39,390 bases of DNA. Source: Candidatus Woesearchaeota archaeon. Lineage in GTDB: Archaea > Nanobdellota > Nanobdellia > Woesearchaeales > UBA12501. The notes under the pieces are model-generated. The model did no database searches. It had not been told where the DNA came from and saw nothing but the letters and a program-made list of their open reading frames with translations. The translations under genes were made by a program, and so were the position numbers. Where the stretch lies: NCBI GenBank assembly GCA_016180035.1, contig JACPCA010000010.1, positions 1 to 39,390 on the forward strand. The letters run 5' to 3'. Below are positions 23,502-31,492 of the stretch, piece by piece (position 1 is the first letter of the stretch; the number at the start of each line of letters is the position of its first letter).

Positions 23502-25258
23502 CAAGCCTTGGAACAAGCTATTACCTTCTTCACCATATACACCCCTTCCTTCTCATACCCCAGCTTCTTAAAATATTCCCGCGCGCCGATGCCAGAGATG
23601 GCCAGCATCTTGTCTTTTCCATGCTGCATTGCAATCTCCTCTGCTTTCTGCATCAGCCTCTTGCCCCAGCCATGATGCTGGACTCCTGCCTTGCCACCGC
23701 TGCTGCCGATGGCCGCTGCTGGCCCGTAGACGTGCAATTCTCGTACAAGAGCTGATGCGGGAGTGATTTCGCTGCGCAGGCATTTCGATGGAAAGCGCAG
23801 CCGACAGAAGCCGTAAAGGTGCTGTTCTGTTTCCGCTGCAATAAAAAACTCTTTTCCACCGCTCGCTTCATATTCTGTGACGGTGATGCCTGGCTGCCCT
23901 GGCTGCTCATCGCCAAGCCCATGCATCGTGCGAACCTCCCTGCATCGGATGCACTGGCACGCCACGCCGCGTTCTCGTGCAAGCTCGGCAACATACTGGC
24001 GAAGATTGGTGCGGCTGACGCCGGCAGTTGTCTGGCTGGTCGGGATGTCGCGCTGGATACGCATGATCCTGCAATATCGTGGAACGCGGCGCTTGAATTC
24101 CACGATGCGGTCCGCAGCTTCTTCCGTCGTCAAGGGCATGAAAATCCCCTTCTCATACAGCTTCTGAAGGGCGGTTCCTGGCATGACCATGCACGGATAA
24201 ATCTTCAGCATATCTGGACAGTAGTCTTGATTCGAAAACAGTTCGATCATGCCGGCAATATCCTGCTCGCGGCTGATGGCAGCAAAACCTGCCGTCGGAG
24301 AGCCCGGCATATAATGGAACGTCAGCTTGAATCCGAGATCGCGCAGTTCCCTGATGGAGCGTTTCGTATCGGAGAGCGTGTGGCCTCGATGCGTTATTTG
24401 GAGCACGTCATCATACACACTCTGGACGCCAAGCTCGACGTTCGTGCAGCCCTGCTCCAGCATCCTATTGCCGTGCTGCAGGAATCCCCAGTCCGGCTTG
24501 GTCTCGATGACAAGCATGACGCACCGCACAGCCGCGGTTTCATTGCGCTGCTGTTCCTCTTGGAGGCTTCGCTGCGCCTTTGCTTTCAGCTCCGATACTT
24601 TTTTGTGGATGCTGGAGATCCGCTCCGCGCTTCCGACAGCGCCCGGAAGCTCGAAGAATTCGCGAAATCGCATCACGTCAAGCACGCCGTCGTGAAAGAA
24701 CATCTCTGAAAAATCATTCATGCCCTTGAAGATGTCGCGCACAAATTCATCCTGGTAAGCAGCATCTTCAGCCGGAAACGTGCCCCCCTGGATGATGACG
24801 TTCACCTTGTCAAACGCATGCCCGAGAACAGCGTACTGCTCGAGCCGGTTGAACACGACAAGGTAGGGATCAAAGCCTGCTCGGATCGAGCGCATCGTGC
24901 TGGGCTCTTTTCCCGTGTAAGATTGGGGGACGTCGCCGAACACGCTGCCCTTGCCGCCGGGACAGTAAACACACACGCCATGCGGGCAGTTGGCAGGGCG
25001 GGACATGATGGCAAGCGGCGCAACGCCGGAGATGCTCCGCACCGGCTTTGTTTGGAGATGCTTGAGGATCGGAAGATCAACAGGCACGGCATGGAGAAGG
25101 ACTTGGATGTCTGTCGGGATGCTGGGAAAGCGATGTTTCCTGCAGAGCTTGACTTTCAGTTTTGCAATCTGCTCTTTAGAGAGATCGCTTTCCTTGATGA
25201 GGGAGATAAGCTCCTGATAATATGCCTGCTCGGTAGCCGTCTCGGTACTATCTGCCAT
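23498..25258 (-). CDS. elp3: Elp3, tRNA uridine C5-carboxymethyl transferase
   Basis: The protein has 586 residues from ATG 25258, where a TATA box (CTTATAAAA, 25280-25288) begins 30 bases upstream. The radical SAM cluster is Cys91, Cys96 and Cys99 in NCPHGVCVYCPGG. QSYTGKEPSTMR, NVIIQGGTFPA and NVELGVQSVYDDVL follow. The C-terminal GNAT acetyltransferase domain has the acetyl-CoA segment HHGWGKRLMQKAEEIA and FKKLGYEKEG. Together these domains place carboxymethyl groups on wobble uridine 34 of tRNAs. It is the archaeal stand-alone form without other Elongator subunits. Its stop overlaps the vapC end by 4 bp, in convergent orientation. Confidence 0.97.
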   Translation of the reverse strand: MADSTETATEQAYYQELISLIKESDLSKEQIAKLKVKLCRKHRFPSIPTDIQVLLHAVPVDLPILKHLQTKPVRSISGVAPLAIMSRPANCPHGVCVYCPGGKGSVFGDVPQSYTGKEPSTMRSIRAGFDPYLVVFNRLEQYAVLGHAFDKVNVIIQGGTFPAEDAAYQDEFVRDIFKGMNDFSEMFFHDGVLDVMRFREFFELPGAVGSAERISSIHKKVSELKAKAQRSLQEEQQRNETAAVRCVMLVIETKPDWGFLQHGNRMLEQGCTNVELGVQSVYDDVLQITHRGHTLSDTKRSIRELRDLGFKLTFHYMPGSPTAGFAAISREQDIAGMIELFSNQDYCPDMLKIYPCMVMPGTALQKLYEKGIFMPLTTEEAADRIVEFKRRVPRYCRIMRIQRDIPTSQTTAGVSRTNLRQYVAELARERGVACQCIRCREVRTMHGLGDEQPGQPGITVTEYEASGGKEFFIAAETEQHLYGFCRLRFPSKCLRSEITPASALVRELHVYGPAAAIGSSGGKAGVQHHGWGKRLMQKAEEIAMQHGKDKMLAISGIGAREYFKKLGYEKEGVYMVKKVIACSKAC

Positions 25259-25289
25259 GATGGCAGGGAAATGATGAAGTTTTATAAGG

Positions 25290-25727
25290 CTATTGCTCAT
25301 ATAAACATGCATTCCCTTGTTGGGTGCTTCTCAAAAATTCATCCGGAGTAACAATCCTGACTCCTGCAAATTCTTTCAGTTTCAATAAATGAGGGTCGCC
25401 AGTGACCAAATAGTTAACCCCTCCTTCGATTGCTGTTTCTAAGATGGTATCATCATCCGGATCCTCTTTGATAATATGGACTGTTTTTCGAATCTTGACC
25501 ATTTTTGCTATTTGAAGAATGAGTGCAACAAACAGCTCTTTCTCGTCTTTAGTAAAACAAAATTTCGGATAGTCCATTACTCGCTGCAATTCACTAATCT
25601 GTTCTGAGGATGTAACAATTACTATTTCGCCATGAAAGCATTGCCGGAAAATTTTGTTCGGTTTTCCTTCCCAGCCAAGTGCAGAAATAAGAATGTTGGT
25701 GTCTAAGAGGACTTTCGTCGAGACCAC
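25290..25727 (-). CDS. PIN-domain protein, putative toxin
   Basis: The 145-residue PIN protein begins VLLDTNILISALGW, with an acidic ligand Asp9, and later has EQISELQRVMDY and EDPDDDTILETAIEGGVNYLVTGD. It belongs to the larger PIN group often annotated as 'putative toxin-antitoxin toxin component'. It starts at ATG 25727, inside the end of the AbrB-like gene (25-bp overlap), so the two form a toxin-antitoxin pair. Nuclease activity is expected from the complete acidic set. Confidence 0.88.
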   Translation of the reverse strand: MVSTKVLLDTNILISALGWEGKPNKIFRQCFHGEIVIVTSSEQISELQRVMDYPKFCFTKDEKELFVALILQIAKMVKIRKTVHIIKEDPDDDTILETAIEGGVNYLVTGDPHLLKLKEFAGVRIVTPDEFLRSTQQGNACLYEQ

Positions 25728-25966
25728 CTCACTGCCTCATTGACATCCTCTTCCGTCACCCCTTTTTTTTTAAACCGTTGCTGAATGTCTTTTGATAATT
25801 TTTCAAATTCTTTCTTCGCATCTATCTCTACTTTTTTGAACAGGACACCCTCTTTTACCGCGAATGGGACAAACCTGTCGCCAGGATTGAAATCTTCCTG
25901 TTCTCGGATACCCTGAGGAACAACCAGCTGCCCCTTCGGACTCATTTTCACCAAATCAGTTTCCAT
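25703..25966 (-). CDS. AbrB/SpoVT-like antitoxin
   Basis: The 87-residue protein has an N-terminal swapped-hairpin AbrB DNA-binding domain (VKMSPKGQLVVPQGIRE). A linker and a charged C-terminal helix (FEKLSKDIQQRFKKKGVTEEDVNEAVRWSRRK) would bind the PIN partner. I chose ATG 25966, preceded by GAGGG; a longer in-frame start at 25981 is possible. Upstream, GTTTAACT occurs twice in tandem just after a TATA-like ATTTAAATA, a likely operator. Confidence 0.85.
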   Translation of the reverse strand: METDLVKMSPKGQLVVPQGIREQEDFNPGDRFVPFAVKEGVLFKKVEIDAKKEFEKLSKDIQQRFKKKGVTEEDVNEAVRWSRRKSS

Positions 25967-25993
25967 TGTTTTCCCTCTCATAAACCGATCGTT

Positions 25994-26030
25994 AGAGTCA
26001 GTTAAACAGTTAAACTATTTAAATGTTTCT
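25994..26030 (-). promoter_or_regulatory. Promoter with tandem GTTTAACT repeats before the AbrB-PIN pair
   Basis: On the minus strand ATTTAAATA is followed by GTTTAACT twice. The tandem repeat next to a TATA box, before an autoregulated gene pair, suggests an operator. Confidence 0.4.
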
Positions 26031-26076
26031 TTATCCAACCATCCCAGCAGCGCGCCGATCAGATAAGCCAGCCTGA

Positions 26077-26607
26077 TCACCCATACACTAACTTCCCAAT
26101 CTCCTCATATTTGTATTCTTGCAGGACCCCATACACTTCATAATCCTTGATCAGCGTGTGAAATCGCTGGCGTATCTCTTTTAAGGTTCGGTCAAACTGT
26201 CCTGGATTCTCTGCCATGATGTCAAGGATAAAATCCCATTTTCCGATAATGCCCGCAACATAGGTGACATACTTGTGATTCCTAAGGTATCGAAGAAATT
26301 CTTTCTCCTGCTCCTCGCTTGGATTATAAAGCGCGATGAAAACATAATTGATGACCGGATATCCCATGGCAGGCGGGTTATAGATTGGGGTGAATCCGAG
26401 GATGACGTGATGGTCAACAAGCTTCTTGATCCTGTTTCGGACAGCGTCGCGGGACAAGCCGACGCTTTTTGACAGGTCCGCGAGGGATGCCCTTGCATTT
26501 TCATCCAGTTCTTGCAAGATGAGCTTGTCATGCTTGTCGAAGGGGTAAGCAGGCCCATACGTCGGAGCAGGGCGGAAGCCCTTCAGCTCTATCTTTTCCT
26601 TGCGCAT
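26077..26607 (-). CDS. Lrp/AsnC-family transcriptional regulator
   Basis: The protein has about 176 residues. A helix-turn-helix (LDENARASLADLSKSVGLSRDAVRNRIKKL) is followed by VDHHVILGFTPIYN and an Lrp-like alpha/beta domain (YVTYVAGIIGKWDFILDIMAEN, as in RAM domains). I chose ATG 26607 because a TATA box (TATTTAAAT, 26631-26639) begins 32 bases upstream; the longer frame would start with TTG. A perfect 14-bp inverted repeat brackets its promoter, implying autoregulation. The 20-residue N-terminal extension is basic and Pro-rich. Effector unknown. Confidence 0.92.
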   Translation of the reverse strand: MRKEKIELKGFRPAPTYGPAYPFDKHDKLILQELDENARASLADLSKSVGLSRDAVRNRIKKLVDHHVILGFTPIYNPPAMGYPVINYVFIALYNPSEEQEKEFLRYLRNHKYVTYVAGIIGKWDFILDIMAENPGQFDRTLKEIRQRFHTLIKDYEVYGVLQEYKYEEIGKLVYG

Positions 26608-26608
26608 G

Positions 26609-26656
26609 ACACGCAAAATACGCTTTTATTATTTAAATATATCGTATTTTGCGTGT
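26609..26656. promoter_or_regulatory. Perfect inverted repeat flanking the lrp promoter
   Basis: ACACGCAAAATACG (26609-26622) and CGTATTTTGCGTGT (26643-26656) are exact complements 20 bases apart, with the TATA box between them. One arm abuts the lrp start codon and the other lies toward the divergent gene at 26702. This is a strong candidate for the Lrp binding site. Confidence 0.65.
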
Positions 26657-26701
26657 TTTTTAAGAAATAACTGTTTATATTACCAATTTTACAACTGTTT
26701 G

Positions 26702-27235
26702 ATGGCAAAAAGCAACAAGAAACGACAAGAGGCAACGTTCACGCAGAAGCCAAGACCAAATTTAAAGATAAGTGATGATCCGGCCTTGGATGAGATAGTC
26801 TTGGACCTTTCCCCTGAACAAGAAGTGATTGACCATGCGACTCGCAAGCCAATCCCCGGATTAACAAGACGGGGATTCTCATTTTCATGCCCGTATAGGA
26901 TAGCTGATCGCAATATTTATCCTGCGAGGCCAGTGAGCAGCAGGTCATTCTTTTATACGGGCCTCTCCCAAAAGGCAACCAAGCCTGAAGTAAAAACAAT
27001 TGGGGCGGAGCAGTATACAGAACAATACTTGAGACATGCAGGGCATCTTGATGATAGGGCAAAAATAGTATTTTTAGAGGTGAAACCTGCACTGTACACC
27101 ACACCGCAGCAGCCAACAGATGGCGGAGCGCCGCTGAATGCATTTGAAGTTAGAGGGGTGCTCTATCGGCTGAACGATGATTATGTACCAGACCTAAACC
27201 AAAGGAAAGCAAGAGCATTTATATACAAGCGCTGA
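26702..27235 (+). CDS. Uncharacterised protein
   Basis: The 177-residue protein has a basic N-terminus (MAKSNKKRQEATFTQKPRP) and no membrane helix, and is not a family I recognise. Features are a Ser/Phe-rich RRGFSFSCPYRIADRNIYPAR and Tyr-rich stretches. The start at 26702 is supported by a TATA-like TGTTTATAT (26672-26680) 30 bases upstream. It diverges from the lrp gene and could be its target, through the inverted repeat between them. That link is inference. Confidence 0.6.
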   Translation: MAKSNKKRQEATFTQKPRPNLKISDDPALDEIVLDLSPEQEVIDHATRKPIPGLTRRGFSFSCPYRIADRNIYPARPVSSRSFFYTGLSQKATKPEVKTIGAEQYTEQYLRHAGHLDDRAKIVFLEVKPALYTTPQQPTDGGAPLNAFEVRGVLYRLNDDYVPDLNQRKARAFIYKR

Positions 27236-27251
27236 TGCCATAAACGGCATT

Positions 27252-27842
27252 ATGGAAATGTCCCGCCTTGAGAAGTTCTTTGTGAACAGCAGTGTGTATA
27301 ATTATGTTTATGCAAAGACGCTTCTTGCCCGCTGGCAGCAGTTTGTCGGCGGCGCTATCCACGACAAGGTGCTGGAGATTGGCTGCGGGCGCGGGAAAAC
27401 ATCCTTGTTCCTCAAGAAACAGTATCCAACTATCACGCTGACGTCGCTAGACTATGACTATGCCCAGATCGAACTTGCGAAGCAGATCCCACAAGATGCT
27501 GCAAACGATGCTGCAAACAGCATCACCTTCGTTCAGGGAGACGCGACACGCCTTTCCTTTCGCTCTGCCTCATTTGACACTGTCGTCCAGATCATGGCGT
27601 TCCATCACATCTCCAACTACAAAGACGCGATGAAGGAAACAGCAAGAGTGCTGAAGAAAGGAGGGACCTTTGCCATGCTGGACCTTGGAACGCCATTCTT
27701 CAACAGGCTGGTACATTTCTTCTTCACCCCGGAAGCGGTGTTTACCAAAGAAGAAATGCTTGATGAAGTGCAAAAGGCAGGCTTCATAATTGAGAAAGAA
27801 CAGGGCAGGCGAATACTGTTTATTGTTGCGAAAAAGAAATGA
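27252..27842 (+). CDS. Class I SAM-dependent methyltransferase
   Basis: The 196-residue protein has a Rossmann-type methyltransferase fold. Motif I is KVLEIGCGRGKTSLF (about residues 40-54), the acidic loop TLTSLDYD binds the SAM ribose, FVQGDATRLSF is motif II-III, and FDTVVQIMAFHHISNY is motif IV, followed by ARVLKKGGTFAMLDL. It resembles UbiE/Methyltransf_11 enzymes acting on small molecules. The substrate is unknown. A TATA box (ATTTATATA, about 27218) lies inside the end of the previous gene. Confidence 0.9.
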   Translation: MEMSRLEKFFVNSSVYNYVYAKTLLARWQQFVGGAIHDKVLEIGCGRGKTSLFLKKQYPTITLTSLDYDYAQIELAKQIPQDAANDAANSITFVQGDATRLSFRSASFDTVVQIMAFHHISNYKDAMKETARVLKKGGTFAMLDLGTPFFNRLVHFFFTPEAVFTKEEMLDEVQKAGFIIEKEQGRRILFIVAKKK

Positions 27843-27883
27843 GTTCCTGGTTACAGGTTTTTATAAAGTGTCCAATCTTATGT

Positions 27884-27989
27884 TGGGCGCCGCCGTGATT
27901 TTCTTTGCAAACTTTATTTTTTCCCCACCTCGCCCGGGCAGGGTGGGGAAAAAATAAACTTAATCGAGGTTTAAGCACGGCGGCGCCCA
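27884..27989. repeat. GC-rich palindrome element, family B copy 2 (complete)
   Basis: The outer arms TGGGCGCCGCCGTG (27884-27897) and their complement (27976-27989) enclose a 46-base near-perfect palindrome at 27913-27958. Its arms are TTTATTTTTTCCCCACC and its core GCCCGGGC. Copy 1 lies at 12424-12493. Here it sits between the convergent methyltransferase and ABC permease genes, where a hairpin with T-runs in both directions could be a two-way terminator. The GC-rich outer arms go beyond a normal terminator. Confidence 0.7.
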
Positions 27990-28027
27990 CTTATACCGTA
28001 AGAGACCCTACAAGAATGTACTGACAA

Positions 28028-30304
28028 TCACCCCCTTCTCCCCTCCCTCCGTTCCCGTATCCCTTCCAATCGTGATCCTATCTTCTGGACATTGGGAACA
28101 TGGACATCGTTGGCGTATACGGCAGCGCTGGTGCGCTGTTCTCCGATTCCGCTCTTGCCGAGAGATTCAAGCCCGGCAATTTCCTGCTCGATAGATTTCA
28201 TCTCCTGGAGCTCAGCAAGAGAGATGGAACGCCCGGCTTGGGAAAGTTCCTGCAAGCCATTTCCTTTTTCGCTGAAGTTGGGGAATGCCCTGCTGGCGCG
28301 CGGCGCTTGTTTGGGCTGGCCTGCGATGAAATCAAATACTGGCTTTTCCGGAAAGAGCTGCTGGCGGGGAAACAGCGGCAAGGGCTTGGATTTTCTGGCG
28401 GTGCTTGCCTCCTCCGATGCGGAGAGCAGGCCTTCCTCGACAGGGTTCAGCTCATGGAAAACGGGCATGACCGCATCCGGCTCTCCTGGAAGCAGCTGTT
28501 TGAAAGAAGAGACAGCCGTCGTCACGATAGCCCTGTTTTTTAGCGTGAACAGTTTTTCCTTCACACGCTCGAACGGAGTGGCCTTGCCGCCATGCCTTGA
28601 AGAGGCTCGCAGGCTGCGCTGGGCTGACAGGGCAGCAGCAAAAAGGATGGCTGTATAGCCAGCCAACAGGGCAAGCTTGGGCAGCAGCAGGCTGATGCCA
28701 AAATCAAAAAATAGGGCTTCTTTGATCACGGTCTCGCTGAGAACGAACGGATTGAAGCCGGCAAGCGCCCTTAGCAGGAACGGCATGTTCTCGATAGGGA
28801 GGATGGCGCTGGAGAACAGGAGCAGGATGCTGGCAACGCTGATGCCGGCAAGGATGGTGGTCTCTTCCGACGTGAACAGCGTGCCGAGAAGGATGCCAAG
28901 CATGACGAACAGGGCGCTAATCAAGGCGAGAAGGAAGGGCAGGGAAAGAAGAGAAGGCCATAGGGCTGCCTTGAAGAACACAGCGGAGATGGCAAGAAAG
29001 ATAGCGAGCTGCACTGCCATGATGATCAGCGCGGTGAGCGCCGTGGCAATCATGAACGTGCTGTCGATGGTCGGCGTGATGCTGTTGCGGAAGAAGGAGG
29101 AGGATTTCTTCTCGACCATGACAAGAATAGAGCCAAGAAGGATTCCAGTGATCATCATGACAAGCACGAGAATCGTCGGGAAAGCGTAATTGAAGTGCGT
29201 TGTCCTGTCCAGGACCGGCACGATCTTCATCGTGATCGGGTTGACGATGGTTGCCGCGTCCTTGATCTCCAGCGTCGTGGATATCTTCTTGATGTTGTTG
29301 AGCGACACCTGCATCTGGTTGAGGAGCTGAAGGCTTCCGGTGAGCGTGTCCTTGACTGCGGCAAGGTCCTGCTGGGCAGCTGCCTTGGCAGACTCGAGCT
29401 GGCCAAGCCTGGCATCTGCACCAGCCACGCTTCCGACCACGGCGATAATGGAATCATTCAGCGCTGCCTCTCGCTGGCGGTAGTCGATCTTGTACTGGAG
29501 AAGGCTTGCTTCGTACTTGTCCAGCAGGCTGCTGGCCTCGCTCATGCCTTGAGTCTCCTTGCGGAGCTGGCTGATCAGCAGCTCTTCATCGCCCATCGTC
29601 GCCAGCGTCAGCTGCTTGAGGAAGTCTGCCTCTGCATTGAGCTTGGTGATAGGTTCGGTGCCGATAGGAGCAGCGTCGAGACTGGCAATCGCCGACGATG
29701 CGCTGGCTGACTTTTCAGCGATGGCATCATAGCCGTGCGTGAGATCAACAACAGTGGGAACTCGTGAGTCCGCCTCTCCTTCTGTATTGGCAAGGCGCTG
29801 GAGGAGGTCATCTGTCAAGTTCCTGCTGATGGCCTCGGATTCATTCTTTACCTTGGACGACATCACCGCAAGCACGTTATGGACGAGGTTGATGTCCGAG
29901 GGGTCGACGTAGAAGAGGATATCCTGGGGGCCGTCCTGCTTGACGTCAAGATCCGGGGGGAAGATGATGCAGATGCTTGCCCTGCCGCGCTTGACGCTGT
30001 CGATGCAGGCGTCTTCGACCGGATGCCTGGCGACATCAAACTCGCTCTCCGAAAGCTGGGTGAGGACAGATATCGTGACATTGCTGTAGCGCGTGGAATA
30101 CACGCCGACATTGATGTGGAACTGGTCCGTGTCGTTGTAAGCTAAGCCGGCGAGAAGGATGAGGAGCAGCGGGCCGAACACGATGATAAGGGCAGAGCTC
30201 TTCGACCGCATCAGGATCTTAAAGTTTTTTCTGATGATGGTCTGGATCTTTTTGCATCGTGACACGAGCGGTTTCATGGGGCTGCATTCTCTTTTTTTTA
30301 GCAT
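28028..30304 (-). CDS. ABC-2 type exporter permease with long extracytoplasmic domain
   Basis: The 758-residue protein matches ABC-2 membrane permeases of the YhgE/LinY group. An N-terminal helix (SALIIVFGPLLLILLAGLAY) is followed by an extracytoplasmic domain of about 300 residues with a coiled-coil region (residues about 230-330). Five helices then cluster near 370-560 (starting FPTILVLVMMITGILLGSIL). A 190-residue cytoplasmic tail is rich in Pro and Ser, with short helical stretches. It pairs with the ATPase encoded just upstream. Substrate unknown; lipids, peptides or drugs are all possible. ATG 30277 is an in-frame alternative start. The long C-terminal tail is unusual for the family. 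Confidence 0.9.
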   Translation of the reverse strand: MLKKRECSPMKPLVSRCKKIQTIIRKNFKILMRSKSSALIIVFGPLLLILLAGLAYNDTDQFHINVGVYSTRYSNVTISVLTQLSESEFDVARHPVEDACIDSVKRGRASICIIFPPDLDVKQDGPQDILFYVDPSDINLVHNVLAVMSSKVKNESEAISRNLTDDLLQRLANTEGEADSRVPTVVDLTHGYDAIAEKSASASSAIASLDAAPIGTEPITKLNAEADFLKQLTLATMGDEELLISQLRKETQGMSEASSLLDKYEASLLQYKIDYRQREAALNDSIIAVVGSVAGADARLGQLESAKAAAQQDLAAVKDTLTGSLQLLNQMQVSLNNIKKISTTLEIKDAATIVNPITMKIVPVLDRTTHFNYAFPTILVLVMMITGILLGSILVMVEKKSSSFFRNSITPTIDSTFMIATALTALIIMAVQLAIFLAISAVFFKAALWPSLLSLPFLLALISALFVMLGILLGTLFTSEETTILAGISVASILLLFSSAILPIENMPFLLRALAGFNPFVLSETVIKEALFFDFGISLLLPKLALLAGYTAILFAAALSAQRSLRASSRHGGKATPFERVKEKLFTLKNRAIVTTAVSSFKQLLPGEPDAVMPVFHELNPVEEGLLSASEEASTARKSKPLPLFPRQQLFPEKPVFDFIAGQPKQAPRASRAFPNFSEKGNGLQELSQAGRSISLAELQEMKSIEQEIAGLESLGKSGIGEQRTSAAVYANDVHVPNVQKIGSRLEGIRERREGRRG

Positions 30305-30306
30305 GG

Positions 30307-30367
30307 CTGTTCTTCTGTTGCTGCTGCTGTTCTTCTGTTGCTACTGCTGTGCCTATGTTGCTGCTTG
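30307..30367. repeat. 20-bp tandem repeats in the ABC gene gap
   Basis: CTGTTCTTCTGTTGCTGCTG (30307-30326) is followed by a near-identical unit (30327-30346) and a weaker third. They fill much of the gap between the ATPase stop and the permease start. They probably arose by slippage and may affect the relative translation of the two subunits. Confidence 0.6.
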
Positions 30368-30392
30368 CTTGAAGCTATTTATCTGAAGCTGC

Positions 30393-31370
30393 TTACCTGA
30401 TCATCGTCTCAAAAACATCATTGAGCGTCGGCCGCTGGAGAGAGACATCAACAACCTCTTCCTTCTGCTGTTCGACAAGGTGGATGATGGACTGGAGCAG
30501 ATGCTCTGCTTCAGGAGACTGGGCGATGAGGACGCCGTCAGCTTCCCGGATCGTGCCGATGGGAATGTTCTGCAAGGCAAGGCTTTTCTTGAGCTTCTCA
30601 TAATTTCTTGATCTCAGCTCGAGGTGAACCTCCTGGCCCTGGTAGAGAAGGCGCTTCAGGCCGGCCACATCCCCTTTCTCGACAACATGATGATTGTGCA
30701 GGATGGCGATCGTGGTGCACAAGTGCTCCATCTCTTCCAGGAAGTGGGAGGCGATGATGACGGTCGTCCCGGCAGCATTGATCTTCTTCAGCATGGCCCA
30801 GATCTGGCGCCGGCTGGCAATGTCCAGGTCTGCGGTGGGCTCGTCAAGGATCAGCACGCGCGGGCCATGGATGAGCGAGACAGCGATGTCCAGGCGCTTC
30901 TGCATGCCACCGGACAGCTCGCCGGCGATCGTTTCTGCCTCGTTCTGCAGGCTGAGCATGGTGATGGCATAGCCGATGTTTTTCTGCAGCTTTTCGCCGG
31001 AAAGATTGTATAACGAACCGAAGTACGAAAGGTTTTCTGCCACGGTCAGCTCGTGATAGAATGACGGTTCCTGGGCAGAAAAGCCGAACCGGCGCCGGGC
31101 AGCAGACGGCTCGCTTGCGACAGGAACATACTGCGGATCAATGCTGTCATCCGATGAGCCTTGATGGTACAGGATCTCACCGCTGTCGGGCTGAAGATAG
31201 CCGATAAGAAGCTGAAGAAGGGTGGTCTTGCCGGACCCGCTCACGCCGATAATGCCGAAAATGTCTCCGGCATGGATGTCAAACGAGACATTGGACAGCA
31301 CTGGCCGATGAGAGAACTGTTTAGACAATGACCTAACTCTGATTAGCGCCTCCCCAACATCCTCGGACAT
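30393..31370 (-). CDS. ABC transporter ATP-binding protein
   Basis: The 325-residue ATPase has Walker A GVSGSGKT (residues 42-49), a Q-loop within FGFSAQEPSFYHEL, the ABC signature LSGGMQKRLDIA, Walker B RVLILDEPTADLD and an H-loop His in VIIASHFLEE. About 90 residues follow the ATPase core, as in drug and lipid exporters (ABC-2/CcmA-type). It powers the adjacent permease. A TATA box (CTTTAAAAA, 31393-31401) begins 31 bases before the ATG. It is divergent from srp54. Confidence 0.95.
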   Translation of the reverse strand: MSEDVGEALIRVRSLSKQFSHRPVLSNVSFDIHAGDIFGIIGVSGSGKTTLLQLLIGYLQPDSGEILYHQGSSDDSIDPQYVPVASEPSAARRRFGFSAQEPSFYHELTVAENLSYFGSLYNLSGEKLQKNIGYAITMLSLQNEAETIAGELSGGMQKRLDIAVSLIHGPRVLILDEPTADLDIASRRQIWAMLKKINAAGTTVIIASHFLEEMEHLCTTIAILHNHHVVEKGDVAGLKRLLYQGQEVHLELRSRNYEKLKKSLALQNIPIGTIREADGVLIAQSPEAEHLLQSIIHLVEQQKEEVVDVSLQRPTLNDVFETMIR

Positions 31371-31492
31371 GAAGAAGATAATGGAAAGAAAGTTTTTAAA
31401 GGTATGGTGTCATTGGGGAGTGGTTCTGAAAAGAATACGCTGAAAAGGAAAAAGCAGTTATCTTTAAATACCGCCATGCCCATCTGGCAATA

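Noticed and set aside
23819-24709. 296-codon plus-strand frame opposite elp3
   Set aside because: It is the antisense shadow of elp3, with no recognisable domain.
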